From Marasmius tenuissimus (lineage: Eukaryota > Basidiomycota > Agaricomycetes > Agaricales > Marasmiaceae): a DNA stretch of 64,000 nucleotides. A model generated the notes under the pieces. That model was given only the letters and a program-made list of their open reading frames with translations, was not told the origin of the DNA and did no database searches. Shown here in pieces: positions 23,768 to 36,324 of the stretch. Position numbers and translations under genes: made by a program. The stretch covers positions 62,001-126,000 of the forward strand of contig JAQOTA010000031.1 in the NCBI GenBank assembly GCA_029532415.1. Reading direction: 5' to 3'. Within the stretch, counting starts at the first letter, position 1. Each line of letters opens with the position of its first letter.

Positions 23768-24320
23768 AATGTAGTTTCATCATCAGTTCTGAAGCTCGAT
23801 GTCCACTTTCCTACGCCGTAACGAATGATACTGTTCAATTTCTTTCACGGTTCACCTGATCTTTTGCTTACTAAATGGCTACGGGCCCTGAGCAGCTAAG
23901 AACCGGATGTGCGTTGGCAATAGGTTGCGGAAATTTAATCAACACCGTGGACCTTTATGGACCCATAGGCTCTGTTCCTGTTTCTACCGTACCCACCGTG
24001 AAAAAGATATCACAAATATAACTGGGCCCTAATGCATAATGGACCTCATGGGAGTCTGTGATATCAAGTAAGTGATGGTCAGACCGGACTGGGTGCTCGA
24101 AGCCAACATTTTGTAGTTCGGAAAAACAGCAAGTAATCATCTTCATTACTCTCGTAGTCTAACACTGTGAGTTTTCATCAAATCGGGCATTTTCTACCGA
24201 GGAATGTGCTTGATTGCAGACGGTCTGGCTTGGAGATAGTACATAATTAAGGTGTTGCGAGGCAAGATAACGTCTGAGAGCGCTTGAGCTGTCGTAACTT
24301 CGAGTCGTTGTGTTCATTAT
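23768..24320. other. Spacer between esterase copies 4 and 5
   Basis: No gene seen. A copy of the dispersed GGACC...CTGTTCCTGTTTC repeat lies near 23950-24000. Confidence 0.4.
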
Positions 24321-24378
24321 AGGTCTGTCACCGGCCCGCCAACTACTAACGGCTACTCTAGTGGGCCGGTGACAGGCC
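24321..24378. repeat. Short palindromic element with CTGTCACCGG ends
   Basis: GGTCTGTCACCGGCCC and its inverted match GGGCCGGTGACAGGCC flank about 25 bp. The CCGGTGACAG core also occurs at 992-1053 (as an inverted pair), 33101-33110 and 47283-47292. Confidence 0.6.
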
Positions 24379-24397
24379 CAGTATTAGTAACTCCCAG

Positions 24398-24426
24398 CAT
24401 TCATCGACCATCAACGACTATAAATA
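24398..24426 (+). promoter_or_regulatory. Core promoter of esterase copy 5
   Basis: ATTCATCGACCATCAACGAC leads directly into TATAAATA (24419-24426), 79 bp before the ATG. The first block resembles that of copies 2 and 4. Confidence 0.55.
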
Positions 24427-24504
24427 CCCCTAGGCCATTATTTCAGCCACTCACTCCTTCCCCTTCGATTCTCATAAAAGGTGTTGTACCTTTTTTCTCG
24501 AAAA

Positions 24505-26218
24505 ATGCGGCCAACGAGTCTTCTCGCCGCCCTTCCACTCGCCCCTTCCTTTGACTTCAATTCCGTATGCTCTCTCTCTGTTCTCTCTTCGCTTGAGTCC
24601 CAACTCAGCCTTCTCACCAAGTTCTCTGAGGTTTCCGTTGTACCTACCGGTTCAAACCTCACCTTCCCCGATGTTGACCCTTCCTGTGTCATTAACGCAC
24701 CACCCGTAACCATTCAGTCCGATATATGTCGTATCACGTTGCAAGTCGAAACTTCTTCATCGTCTCGTATCAAGATGGAGGCTTGGCTCCCTCGAAACTG
24801 GACAGGAAGGTTTCTAAGCACAGGTAACGGAGGCTTAGCGGGATGTATTCAGTATGCCGATCTAGCCTATGCGGTTTCGTTGGGTTTCGCTGCTGTCGGA
24901 GCCAACAATGGACATGATGGCGGTAGTGGAGCACCGCTTGCTGAGAGTCCGGAGGTTCTGGCTGATTTCGCCTACCGGTCGTGAGTATCGGCTCATATTT
25001 GTGCTCTCTTGGACGGATGTTTACTGATGTGGTCTTTTTATATCTCAGAATTCATACCAACGTCGTTATTGGGAAAAATATTACGAAGGAGTTTTATGGC
25101 GACGCTCACACAAAATCGTATTACCTTGGTTGCTCGACCGGTGGCAGACAAGGGTTGAAGAGTGTTGAAGATTTCCCGGAAGATTTCGATGGAGTTGTTG
25201 CAGGTGAGTACCGTTCACCTGCTTCTTTGGACTTACTGATCATAGTTCTGTCCGTATTTATGTTACATGGGATTTAGGGGCTCCTGCTGTTCAATTTGTC
25301 ACCCTCCTCTCTTATTTCGGACATTTTTATTCTGAAATCACCGGTGATCCCTCACAGCCGACATTCATTCCCGGCCCTACTTGGACTGGTCTTATCCACG
25401 ACGACATTCTCGCTCAGTGCGACAGGATCGACGGGGTCCAAGATGGAATTATCGAGGACCCGAACACCTGTGATTACGATCCATCTCGACTTCTCTGTAA
25501 CGATGGTCAAACCGACAACTGTCTCACCCCCATTCAAGTCGAATCCGTGCGACAATCATTCAATCCCTTCTTCAACTCAACTGGGGATCTCATCTTCCCC
25601 CGTGCTCAACCCGGTGGGGAAGATTTCCTTTCTCAACTAGCCAACGGCGAACCCTTTATCCTCACATCCGAGTGGTTCAAATACGTCGTTTACAACGACT
25701 CTTCTCTGGATCCCACTAAAATTGGACTCTCGGATTACGAGTATGCGATCAAACAGAACCCTTTCAATATCGAAACGTTCAAAGGAGACTTAAGGGCGTT
25801 CGACGCTCGAGGCGGGAAGTTGCTGATGTACCATGGGCAGGTTGATGGGCTGATTACTCCTCGGAGCGCGGAGATCTATTATGACCACGCGAGTGAAGTT
25901 TCGGGGGATTTGGACGATTATTATCGCTTATTCCGTATCTCGGGACTGGGACACTGTTTCTTTGGTCCCGGTGCGTGGCTGATTGGTCAAGGTGCAGGGG
26001 GTCCGTTGGATGCGGATAAGAACATCTTGATGGCTGCTGTGCGATGGGTTGAGGAGGGGATAGCGCCAGAGACGATCGAGGGTGTCAAGTATGTGGACGA
26101 CGACGCGTCGAAGGGTGTGGCGTTCAGTCGAAAACATTGTAGGTGGCCGCTGAGGACAACTTACGACGGTCAAGGTGATCCTGACAAGCCGGAGAGTTGG
26201 AGTTGTGAAGTTGTTTGA
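24505..26218 (+). CDS. Tannase/feruloyl esterase family hydrolase, copy 5
   Basis: Exons 24505-24980, 25049-25203 and 25278-26218 give 523 residues, with introns of 68 and 74 bp. The triad is complete: Ser188 in GCSTGG, Asp400 in HGQVDG, His436 in GLGHC. Exon 3 has no internal ATG before 25547, but its frame is fully open from the acceptor. The C-terminus is nearly identical to copy 4, which suggests these two are the youngest pair or have exchanged sequence. This is the last copy of the array. Confidence 0.92.
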
Positions 26219-28627
26219 AATGTATTGTTGCAGGTAGTGTTATGATACGTACTTATTCAACTTATCTAGCTACTCGGTTCAGCAGAGCGCGGAATAAGCG
26301 GTACCGTACTCAAGGTCCTGTGTCTATCTGCCGAACTCTGACAAGCAAATTCACCGTTCCAAAAAAGACTCACAAAACTCATATAATACATATATACATT
26401 AGTTGAGCAGACAACCTGAAGTCGTGATCTTCACACTCGTCAGTCAGATATATTGCCTCAGTGCGTAGAACAAGTATTTGTTCACTTTCCCCGAATGAGC
26501 GCGGTATCCTTTCTCCTCCCACCTGACAACCATCTTCGAGAGAGACTCTGCCCATTCAACGAGGAAGACTCAACTCTTTCGTTCACTTCGGGGCATGCTA
26601 AATTCACGTACCGTGTCGCGTACAGTCGCGTACAATTCACGTACAGTCACGTACCAAATTCACGTTCATGATGGGCACAGCCACCACTCTCATATCCTTC
26701 TGTAGAACACGACCACAGTCGGCATCACTTCTTAGCTTGCTGTAGATGCTCTCTGTTGGTCTGAAAAAATGTAAAACTTCCGTGTGGCTCGGTTTTTAAC
26801 AAATCTCCAAGAATTTTACACCACGGTAAGTCAGTCATGTTGACTTGATTCATTTTCCTCTCCCGGAACTGCACCCATCTACCAACAAGTAGTAATCTGT
26901 GTACTGACAATGCCATTCCCGCTCTGAGACTTACAGAAATATTGAGTTAACGGCCGAATAAAGCCATATTCGCTCGGCGGCAGCGTCTTGGATAGATGGG
27001 TTGTGTGCGACCGCCGGCGCCAAAACCGCATCACCATTTCTTTCCCCCTCTTTCGCTTGATTTACTGCCCTTCCTCGAGATCGCCATGGTAGGGTTGGGA
27101 AGGTTAGAGAGGCTGAGAACTCTTGCTGTTTGGAAGTCGTTTATGAGTTGAATAGTAGAGAAAAGTCGGTTAACATTGGTCTAAGTAAGTGGGGATCTCG
27201 CACGAGGTGCAATACGTACCAACTCTCGCGCCAGGACCATTATTTTGAGGATTATCCCTCACCTTATCTCACACGCCGTTTTACCATCCAATCTTCGAGA
27301 TTTCATGCTCTCCCCTGGAGTTCGGGACGATGATCTGGAACAGGGGTTTATTGATACCTCTAGTGCTACTGTTTCTCGTTCTCGGGGCGTGGTGTTGGTA
27401 TGGCTCCCCCGATCGACCCTTAGAGTTTGAATTTCAATAGACAAGGGCAAAGAGACTCAACACAGGGATAAAAAGACTGGAGTGAAGCGGAGACGACGAC
27501 CCTGGTGGTATTGCTGCCCTACCAAAGTCATTCCTTGATCTGCCACTTGCACGATGCTGAATGACAAAGGAGGCCGCTGAGGACCGCGGTCGTTAGCAGG
27601 AAGACCAACAACGTGGATTTCCTGACGAATGAGTAATTCTGTTTACTTACTTTGATGAACTCTGCTCCAGCCGGTGCACTCGTCCGTCGGTATTGGTGTC
27701 CACAAGCGTCTACTCCGATCGGTAGATCTCGATTTGGACCAGCGTGGACCCATAGGATCTACTTGGATCTATATAGCACGCTGTACCTGTTCCTGTGACG
27801 TTGCCGGTTCTGCCGAGTATTACGGAATGCCGGAATCTATGGCCGAACACCCATAGGTGTCCATAAGTCAAATATATGTTGAGTCGTTCTGGATATACGA
27901 GGTCGCAAGGAGGACTGTGAGATGATATTCAGATATCTTTTGCACAAAGGAGTAATGGCGACTATGCTGTTGATGGTACTGACGATGGATTGGGAAGGGT
28001 GCGCGCCGTACGCACTTTATAAATCATTCTGTTATCATCCAATGGTGGATTTTGCACTGATTGGGCTCGAATACATTTTTCAGTCGGGTCTTCGTCGTTC
28101 TGACGAAAGGAATCGCAAGGGCACGCTGCAGGCACGCTGGGTCGTTAGTGTGAGAGTCACTAGGGTTAGGGGCCAGCCCTTGGCGTGGGTTAGGGCTAGG
28201 CGCCGCATGTTACCTTGGCCCACTAACGTTTGAAAACCGGTCACCCTTCATTGCGAATCCTTTACGCTCGAAGCATACTCGACGACCCATTGAAACGACT
28301 CTGTGCCTTCGATGAAAAATAGTCAAATGGAAGAGAACAACTCACTAGCAGACTCACAGTGCATCGCCGGGTATTCCTCCAACTTTCAAGGACCTTTTGC
28401 CAACGAGAGTCGAGAGAACCGATTATCAGCATACCCGCTACTGAGACATGGAACCAGTTCAATGGTGTGTACATATCTTATTCTCCGCGTTTTTCTCCCT
28501 CGTTTTGATTTGTCGCTGATGCATCTCTGCAGAATTGGCCCGATCGAGTCAGGTCTGTATCTCACTTGAGTACAAAACTTCTCGATCAACACCGCCGAGG
28601 GCTTTCTTTTTCACCACCACGCCAACA
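26219..28627. other. No recognisable gene; small repeats
   Basis: Contains a short cluster of ACGTAC-type repeats (26606-26665), a copy of the dispersed CTGTACCTGTTCCTGTGACGT repeat near 27780, and a GGGTTAGGG-like stretch near 28163-28200. No coding signature was recognised. Confidence 0.4.
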
Positions 28628-30827
28628 ATGGTCGCTCATTCCCTTTTATTATTCCTCGCCTTCCTTCTCTCTACCGTACTCTCCTTCGTCTCTTGTCGGC
28701 CGGACCTCGTCACAGAGCTGAACAACGCAGGAGTATCGACCCATGGAGCTGATAGTCAGGAATACAAAGAAGCTAGTGTCTCGTGTGCGCATTCCCCTCG
28801 CTATGCGCCTTTGAATTTTCTCATCGTCCGCCATAGTCAACCACCGATACAAATTCCAACCCGCCGCTATCGTCTTTCCCAGAAATCCGGACCAAGTCTC
28901 GTCGGCTGTGAAGATTGGTGCAGAACGTGGCGTGAAAGTTGTTGCTAGAAGTGGTGGTGTACGCTATCCTGTCTCTGCTCATCGTCATTTCATTGTCACT
29001 AATCTGCTCACATAGCACAGCTATATCGCCAACGGGCTCGGCGGACAATCTGGCTCCCTTGTTCTCGACCTCAGCAAAATGAAGTCCATCACATACGATT
29101 CGGCAACACACAAGGCGGTGGTTCAGACTGGAAATCGGTTGGGCGATGTTGCGTTAACGTTGGAGGGAGATGGTAGAGGAAGGGGAATACCTCATGGAAC
29201 GTGCCCCAGCGTTGGGATCGGTGGACATGCTGGTACGCTCTCATTTTTTTCTTCGAACCGGTTCTCGTCGGCCTTCCGCCACAGATACACATGAGCTAAC
29301 TACTCTATTCCCTCCTTTCTATTTAATGATAGCCTTTGGCGGATTCGGACACGCCTCCAGGATGTGGGGTCTCACTCTCGATGCGATAGACTCGCTGGAA
29401 GTCGTTATAGCAAACGGAACCATCACCCACGCCTGTCGGTCTTCTCATCCCGAATTATTCTGGGTGCGTTTTTCTTGCTTTTTACTTTACTCGTGTTGAT
29501 GACCTACACACTCGAAACAGGCTATGCGCGGTGCCGCACCCTCCTTCGGAATTACAACCTCCATCACCTTCAATACCCACCCCATTCCGAACGAAGCCTA
29601 CGTCTACCACATACCATGGTCTCAAGGTCTTACCTCAACCGAGCTCACCCGGGTGGTTATGGCTCTCCAAACCTTCGTCACATCCAGCGAGAGCAATATC
29701 CCTCCAGAACTCTCATTATACCTCTCGCTTGGGAAATCCAAGGAAGGACGGTTGTACGCTGAGATTACAGGCGGGTGGTATGGCTCTCAAGATGCGTTTG
29801 ATGAGCTGTTCGACCCTTTCCTTCGTGGTCTCCAAGCAGAAGATGGTGATTACGTTCCGCTGCCGGAGAAGAGGAGGTTTGATGGGGATGGAACATACAT
29901 CAGGGCGCTTAAGACAAATGCCTATCGTGGATCGTTGGATACTACCGAGCCAGAGCCGGGGAAACCTTTCTATGCGAAATCGCTCACTGTACCTGAAAGC
30001 GAGCCATTGAAGGAGAGAGCGGTCAGGGCGTTTACGGAGTATCTCGTAGACGAGGGAAAGAGTATGGGTGTTTCGGAGGACTTAGTATGATATTTTTGCG
30101 CACCCTTATCCTCTCCGAGTCGTCGTTCTGACCATGCCATTTCCCTCCACTTCAGGATTGGTTTATCCTCTTCGAGCTATTTGGCGGCGTAAACTCTCGC
30201 ATCAATGCTATACCCGTAGGGGATACGGCTTTTGCGCGGAGGGATACCTTATGGACGATTCAGCTTTATGTTTACTCGGCCTTGAATGCTGACTTCTCGG
30301 AGAGAGGGTTTGGGTTACTTGATGGTGGGTGTTCGTTGTCATCATTTTATTCCCTTTCTGTTCCTCGCTCCTTCTTGCTTTCGGAGTTGAGTGCTGATGA
30401 ACACGTTTTTGACAGGCGCAGTGAGCAAGATTGTTGGGAATATGCCAGCGGGATGGGAGTATGGAGCGTATATGAATTACGTGGATGATCGGCTCGGTGG
30501 TGAGGGTTCGGAAGACGAGGGTGAGTATAGGTCACTCTTCCTTACCCAGCTTTATCTTCTGTCGTTTTTTGTTCGATTGATCCATTTTTTCATTGTCGTC
30601 CCGTTTACTTTCTATGTTTTCTCCTTGACCCGATGCTTTTCCTCGTCGTCTTCTCTCTTCCTCCGTTCCATACCCTCTACTTGGACCGATGCTAACGAAT
30701 GACTTTCTATCCCGTAGAAAAGCACCTTCGCATGTACTATGGCACGCATTACCCCCGGTTACAAGCCTTGAAGCGGGAGGTAGATCCGGGAAATGTGTTT
30801 GAATTTCCTACATCTATTCGAGGGTGA
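28628..30827 (+). CDS. Secreted FAD-linked oxidase, berberine-bridge-enzyme type
   Basis: Eight exons are predicted: 28628-28775, 28837-28958, 29016-29232, 29333-29463, 29521-30084, 30156-30324, 30416-30520 and 30718-30827. They give 521 residues with every phase consistent. A hydrophobic N-terminus ([19 protein letters not shown]) looks like a secretion signal. The FAD_binding_4 motif RSGGHSY has its histidine at 91, and Cys153 in [11 protein letters not shown] is placed for the second covalent FAD link found in BBE-like enzymes. The C-terminal [17 protein letters not shown] is the typical BBE end. Relatives oxidise sugars/oligosaccharides (CAZy AA7) or alkaloid-like metabolites, making H2O2; the substrate here is unknown. 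Confidence 0.9.
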
Positions 30828-31217
30828 ATTTATAAGAACTGAGCATTTCTTTGTGCACCACGTACCTGGTTACACCTCGTCCTTCCTAGGTATTGTTGCT
30901 AGTCTGTATACGATCATGCTTTAATTACTCGCCCCTGAGAGTATCTCATTCAATCCTATTTTTGTTGTGTTATCCTTGCCTCTCGTGCTGCGCCGACTGT
31001 TAAGTCGCCAGATTTTGTTTATAAGAAAGAGAATTGACATTAGACAGGGAAGGTACAACAAGACAGGAAGACCCGGAAGAGAAAATACAGTGATAAATTA
31101 GAAATCTATACGGAAGCTGGTTCTTTCCTTCGTCTACGAACTAGATCTAGTTTCCAGCCCGGCATAACTATACATCTGACTTAGCTGAACCACTAAACCT
31201 TCGTCGTCCTCCACCGA
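30828..31217. other. Convergent 3' spacer
   Basis: Lies between the stop codons of the FAD oxidase and the DAAO-family gene. No gene seen. Confidence 0.4.
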
Positions 31218-32551
31218 TCACGCTACCGGGGCCTGGTTCGTTCTCGAGACCGGTGGCAAGTCAGCGAGGGCCTCCTTAACCAACCCAAGCACATCACTCG
31301 CACATCCAAAGCTCAAAGACCACCCAGCACCTCCGTGTCCGTAGGAGTGGACGATACGACTTGGTTTCGAAGATCCAGGAACAAGTGTGCGGAGTTCCCT
31401 CTCGACACGGATGTTGCGTTGCCTGAATGGACGAAGACCTTGGGCGACTGGGTAGTCGGGGTCGATCTTGGCGTTCTTGAGCTGTGGGAGGAAGGCTTCG
31501 CAGCGGTTTTTCATGCGTTGCATGACGGGGGAGTCGAGGGTGAGGTCGAGGTCCCATTCATTTGGCTCGGTAAATCCTATGGGAGGAAGAAAAACGTTAG
31601 GAGATGACTCGTGGCACGGAAAATGTAGGGGGAAAACTCACCTCCAAGGATAAGTGTGTTATCGCTTCTCGGAACGATGAAGACAATCTCGTTCTGCCTT
31701 GCAACATCGGCGGAGATCGTAAGACCTGCCTCGACCTTGGGCATGTGAACGCCGTCGTTGATCAGACGAATCAAACCACCACGGATGGGGTAGCAAGAGT
31801 CGTCACCTGCCGTCTCCGCGCTAGCGATACCCGTACAGTTGATGATGACCTCCGCACCGAACCTTTCCCTGAGCGCATCCTCTTGGTTGAGTAAATCACC
31901 CTTGATCGTCTCGGTGACGAGGGAAGCTCCCTTCGCCTGCACGAGCTCCATCAACCACTTCATCGCAGCATCCGTATCAATAACCGGTGCCATAATCCCA
32001 TACGCGTCTACACCACCGTGCTCAGGATCAACGTTGAACTCCTTGATCAAGTGCGCTCCCTTCCTGAACCCAACAACACCAGAAGCAGCAATCTCATTCA
32101 TCTTCTCCGTCTGGAAGTCGTCGCCTTCGATCGGATCAGGGAAGTAGAAGTTGGACGGCATCATTCTGACACCAGACTCTTTATACCTGGGGTCTTGGGA
32201 GAGCGCGTTCCAGACGTGGTAGGCGACCATACACCATTTCTTGCTGTGCTGAAGGGAGATTTTGTCGGTGTGCTGACCACAGACGGCTGGGGGGTACTCC
32301 CAGAGGGCACCGGCGATTTGGGAGGCGATACGCTGCTCTTTGCCGTAGGAAGCCCATTCCTTGGAGAGGATGGTGACTTTGTAGCCTTGGTCGAGGAGGG
32401 ACCAGGCGGTGGTGAGACCGATGACACCTCCGCCGACTACGAGAACGTGATGAGAGTTATTGGTCGGCTTGTTGAGAGGAGTGTTGAGGGGAGTGATATC
32501 ACGCCAGAGCATAATCTTGGGGTAGGAGGCGGGAGCGGTGGTGGCGGCCAT
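31218..32551 (-). CDS. D-amino-acid oxidase family FAD enzyme
   Basis: Exons 32551-31642 and 31576-31218 with a 65-bp GT-AG intron give 422 residues. The Rossmann FAD motif VVGGGVIGLTTAWSL starts near residue 38, and the DAAO signature HSYGHGGAGWSLSFG near residue 380, preceded by an Arg (SR-IVHSYGHG) in the usual carboxylate-binding position. The family deaminates D-amino acids oxidatively, or D-aspartate in DDO relatives, giving 2-oxo acids, NH3 and H2O2. The extension before the FAD motif (about 35 residues) is longer than in classical DAAO. The C-terminus (APVA) is not a peroxisomal SKL-type signal, so peroxisomal location is not supported. Specificity is unknown. Confidence 0.88.
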
Positions 32552-32669
32552 GTTGATTGGTGATTCGAGTGGTGGAGGAGAAGTACTAGAGGGAAGTAGA
32601 TTGGGTTGAGACTACAAGAGAAGTGATGAGGAAGTTGTTTTTGGGTCTTCTGACGACAGCTGGATCCTG

Positions 32670-32678
32670 TATTTATAC
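32670..32678 (-). promoter_or_regulatory. TATA box of the DAAO-family gene
   Basis: GTATAAATA read on the minus strand, about 120 bp upstream of the ATG at 32551. Confidence 0.45.
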
Positions 32679-34760
32679 CCATCGTCTTGAGCTCAGTATA
32701 AGGGAATGGATGGCGGCACTTGAACAACATTGCATCCGAGAAAGTCGAGAACGGCAGGAACACTAAAACCCGCTAACTGCGGTCCCTCAAAATGAAAATT
32801 CGCGTGGAATTGACGATGATCCATGTTGAACACAACAATCCAGGCTCGTCATTCGCTCTGGCCTCCGCGGTGTTGCTCTTTATGGGGAGCGTCCAAGAGC
32901 TCCAGACGTTACAGCGGGCGCCATGAGAATGTTGAGCGATTCCCGCTCGAAGACATCATTACGTCGATCACCAGTATATAGTAACTTTGGACTTCGCTTG
33001 TAGGTCTGGACTGAGGTTCAATAGAGTTGGAACAGGTTGGAACAGAGTGGATTTTCGGGGGCCGCGGTAACAACGGTCTGGCTTGAGCGGACCGTTAACG
33101 CCGGTGACAGGCTGCTAGCGGCGAGCGTCTTAGGACCCAAGTTCATCCTGAGTACTGCCAACCCAAGACTGAAATATGGAATGAGATGCTGGAGGGACAA
33201 GGATGTACAGAGTGACAGTGGCGCTAGCTTTCCCGACATTCATTGGCTTCCTAATAGCCAATAAAAGGTCAAACCTAGCCGACTAAAGATTTGAACAAAA
33301 ACTGAACGATATACAGCTGAATACCCTTGGAACAACTTCTGTTCCGACGTTGTGTTACAGTTCGAGAGGCAGATGAAGTCTGATGCGGGTTGACTGCATT
33401 TCCCCCCCCCATCATCTCAACACAAGACCGACAGGTAAATGGCAACCAGAAAAGGAGAACGGGATGGATAACGAAGCCACACGGCCAGGACCTCAACCGT
33501 TAGATGACGTTGAGGTGATAACTGTCACCCCATTTTCTGTAACCGCTTTGAGTGGTTGATAAAACGAGTGATGAGGACAATGTTAAACTCCAAAAGGAGA
33601 GTGACTTTGAGCTGAGTGTTAGATATCACAAGGCAATGACCATGCTCGTGAAGAGCAAGGTGAACTGAGGAGCCGGTCCTTCTCCAGACTGAGTTCAAGA
33701 TAAGGCCACAGCGGATGGGCGACTTGAAGAAGACCCCAAGAAGACCGAGGGAGGAAGTGGGGCCCAGTATGACCCGGGCCAACAGAGGTGTTGAATAACG
33801 AGCTAATAGTGAGAGTTCGTTCTCAATAACCCTTGCGTGGCTGAGCTAGTAAGCTCGAAATGAACGACGAGCTTACAAAGGGGATTGTCGTCAACTCCTT
33901 ACTCGTGGTGGAGGTTTGAAAGAGAGAAACACGCACGTTGCACCAGGTCACCGGTCAAACCCTAACCCAATCGATATTTCTGACATCCAGTTTCCACGGT
34001 CCCCGAGACTTCCTTTTTAATCTACACCTGGGCCTGAACCATAGCTGGCAACATGTGGACTCCAAATCAACATCATTCAGAATACGGTTGCCAACATAAG
34101 CAACCCCCCTATATTACAAAAACACGTTCAATGGGGCAAGAGACGTATGTCGTCCGGAACTTCGTCTGGAGCCGTGAATTTGGGGGTTTGGAGATGCGCC
34201 AGCCAGGAAATTGATTTTATCGGAAGAGGGCCCGAGAATCTTATAACTACCTTCCAATCATACAACTATGATCAAAGTCTACGGCGCGAGATCTCAGAAT
34301 TCATTAAATCTCGTCTGACGTTCGCTTGCATCAAAGACTAAAAGGTGAAATGGTAACAAGACAGGCGTACCTTCATAGAATACTTCTGTGCGTTGTACAA
34401 ATCATTCCTCGAGCCTTTTGGATGCCTCGAACGGCTCATTTGTTAGAGCTCCCCTACTGACAGGTTGAACACGAGGCTCAACTCTTCCCTGTTACTTTCG
34501 AGTTGGGACATCGTAAGTAAGTAGCAAATTGTTCTGTCTTAACGCACGACTGCCACCGAATATAGGTCCCTACATTTATGCTTTGCGTAGTCGACGGCTG
34601 TGGCTTATGCGAATCGTATCTGGCCGTACGTCTTTCATTCGTTCAAGAAGTCGGAATAGAAGCCGCATAACAATTACCAATATTGATTGGAAGAGCCTTG
34701 AATGACCTGTAGGACGACAGCTTCCATAGTTTACTATCTGGAAGCCGTCAGTCTCGCTCA
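32679..34760. other. No recognisable gene
   Basis: Divergent intergenic region of about 2 kb. It contains one CCGGTGACAG 10-mer (33101-33110) and a run of C near 33404. No coding signature was found. A TATAAGAAG (from about 34762) lies 49 bp before the next ATG. Confidence 0.4.
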
Positions 34761-34810
34761 GTATAAGAAGCTCACTCTTGCTCTTGATCTCAATAACCAC
34801 CAGAATAATA

Positions 34811-35936
34811 ATGCTACTCTCTTATGTCTTTCTCTCCCTATCAACTTATATCTCACTGGCCTCCGGTGCCATCAGTCTTCCGACGTCATTCGTCCTGACT
34901 GGAGACAGTACGACTGCTGTAGGGTATGTTGTGCAATCCCCCACGACAAAGATATTTTAACCTCTGCAATTTGAAGGTACGGTTGGGGGGATGGCTTCTG
35001 TGGTTCCACGATCTCGGCAATCGCATCTTCTCTCGAGCCCGGAACCCCTTGTAAGTGGTTGTTCGCAAAAGGAACAATCAATATGTCTAAGCAAGACTTT
35101 ATTTCACGCTCAGGCCTCAACCATGCCGTCAGTGGAGCGAGCACCCTTTCCTATATATACCAAGGATATTGGCAGGCTGCGCGTATGTGCATATCGCTTC
35201 GTGCTTATCATGTCTTAGAATTCTGATATCCTATCTTCATTCTATGCTTCCTCGTCGTGGAAAACTCTGCACGACTGCGTTCCACGCAACTAGTCTACAG
35301 CGCCGCAGCTGAGATAGCTAAAGGCCGACGTACACTTGTCACCATTCAATTCGGCCACAACGACAGATGGGTCGGCACACCCGACGCAATGGCCCAACGC
35401 CTCACCGCGATGGTCCAACAAGTCAAGCAGATAAAGGCCGAGCCCGTCCTCGTCACCTCTCTAATTGTTCGGGAGTTTGACACGACAGGTAAAAAGATAA
35501 TAGACGATACCCTTTTACCGTATGCCGCTGCGACAATTCAGGTATCGATAAACGAGAAGACCCATCTTCTGGATTTACATGCACAGAGCTTGAAGTATTC
35601 CGAAGCTATTGGGACGACGGCTTCACAGAAGCTGGATCCTCCCGGAGATACTACCCGTAAGTCTTACCTACTCCCTCCGATTGTGATAGCGGCGCGCGAT
35701 TGACCTAAATCGACGTACAGATCTCAATTCAAATGGCGCTGTTGTCTTCGGGAGGTGAGAGCTTTGACTTGTTGATTCTGTTCTTACTATTGACGTCCTT
35801 TGCCTACCGAATGAATCACAGAATGGTCGCGGATTTGATGAACGCAGACTTTGGTCTCATTGGTATCAATTTGCTACCGATTATCTCAAATTCAGAGTTA
35901 TCGTATAACATCTCGCATGGTATCCCGTCCTACTAG
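34811..35936 (+). CDS. Rhamnogalacturonan-acetylesterase-like SGNH hydrolase
   Basis: Exons 34811-34923, 34977-35182, 35294-35656, 35721-35754 and 35822-35936 give about 276 residues. The acceptor of exon 3 is uncertain; 35309 also stays in frame. A signal-like start (MLLSYVFLSLSTYISLASG) precedes the SGNH blocks: GDST with Ser33, HAVSGAS (block II), QFGHND with Asn129 (block III), and D225-T-T-H228 (block V). Relatives remove acetyl groups from the pectin backbone rhamnogalacturonan I. The last coding stretch after NADFGLIG is unusual and may be a poor 3' model. It fits functionally with the esterase array and the FAD oxidase as plant cell-wall enzymes. Confidence 0.83.
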
Positions 35937-36324
35937 TCTTTGGCTCGTTTATCGAGGTTTTAGTAATATTATTGATAACGACTCTGAACTCATGACTCAG
36001 GACTATAATGATGTTTATGCTAGCGATGATTACAGCAAAGTTGCGACGCCAAATCTATTCTCTTTTGGGCGCGGAGCTCGGAAAGACAGGGCTTTGGATG
36101 GGAAGCCATTACCCATAGGAATATGTCGGTGAGAATATGATTTACTTTCATTCTAGACGGGCTCACGCCGGAAAGTCTATCCTCACGAGCTCTTCTATTC
36201 CAAACGATGAAAAAATCGGCGCCTGCATGGACCTACGTACCTGTTCCTGTGACGTATTGCTGTGCTGTCTCCGGATATTGCGGAATTTGGGAATCCAGTC
36301 GGTTAACACCGAAACTCCGAAACT

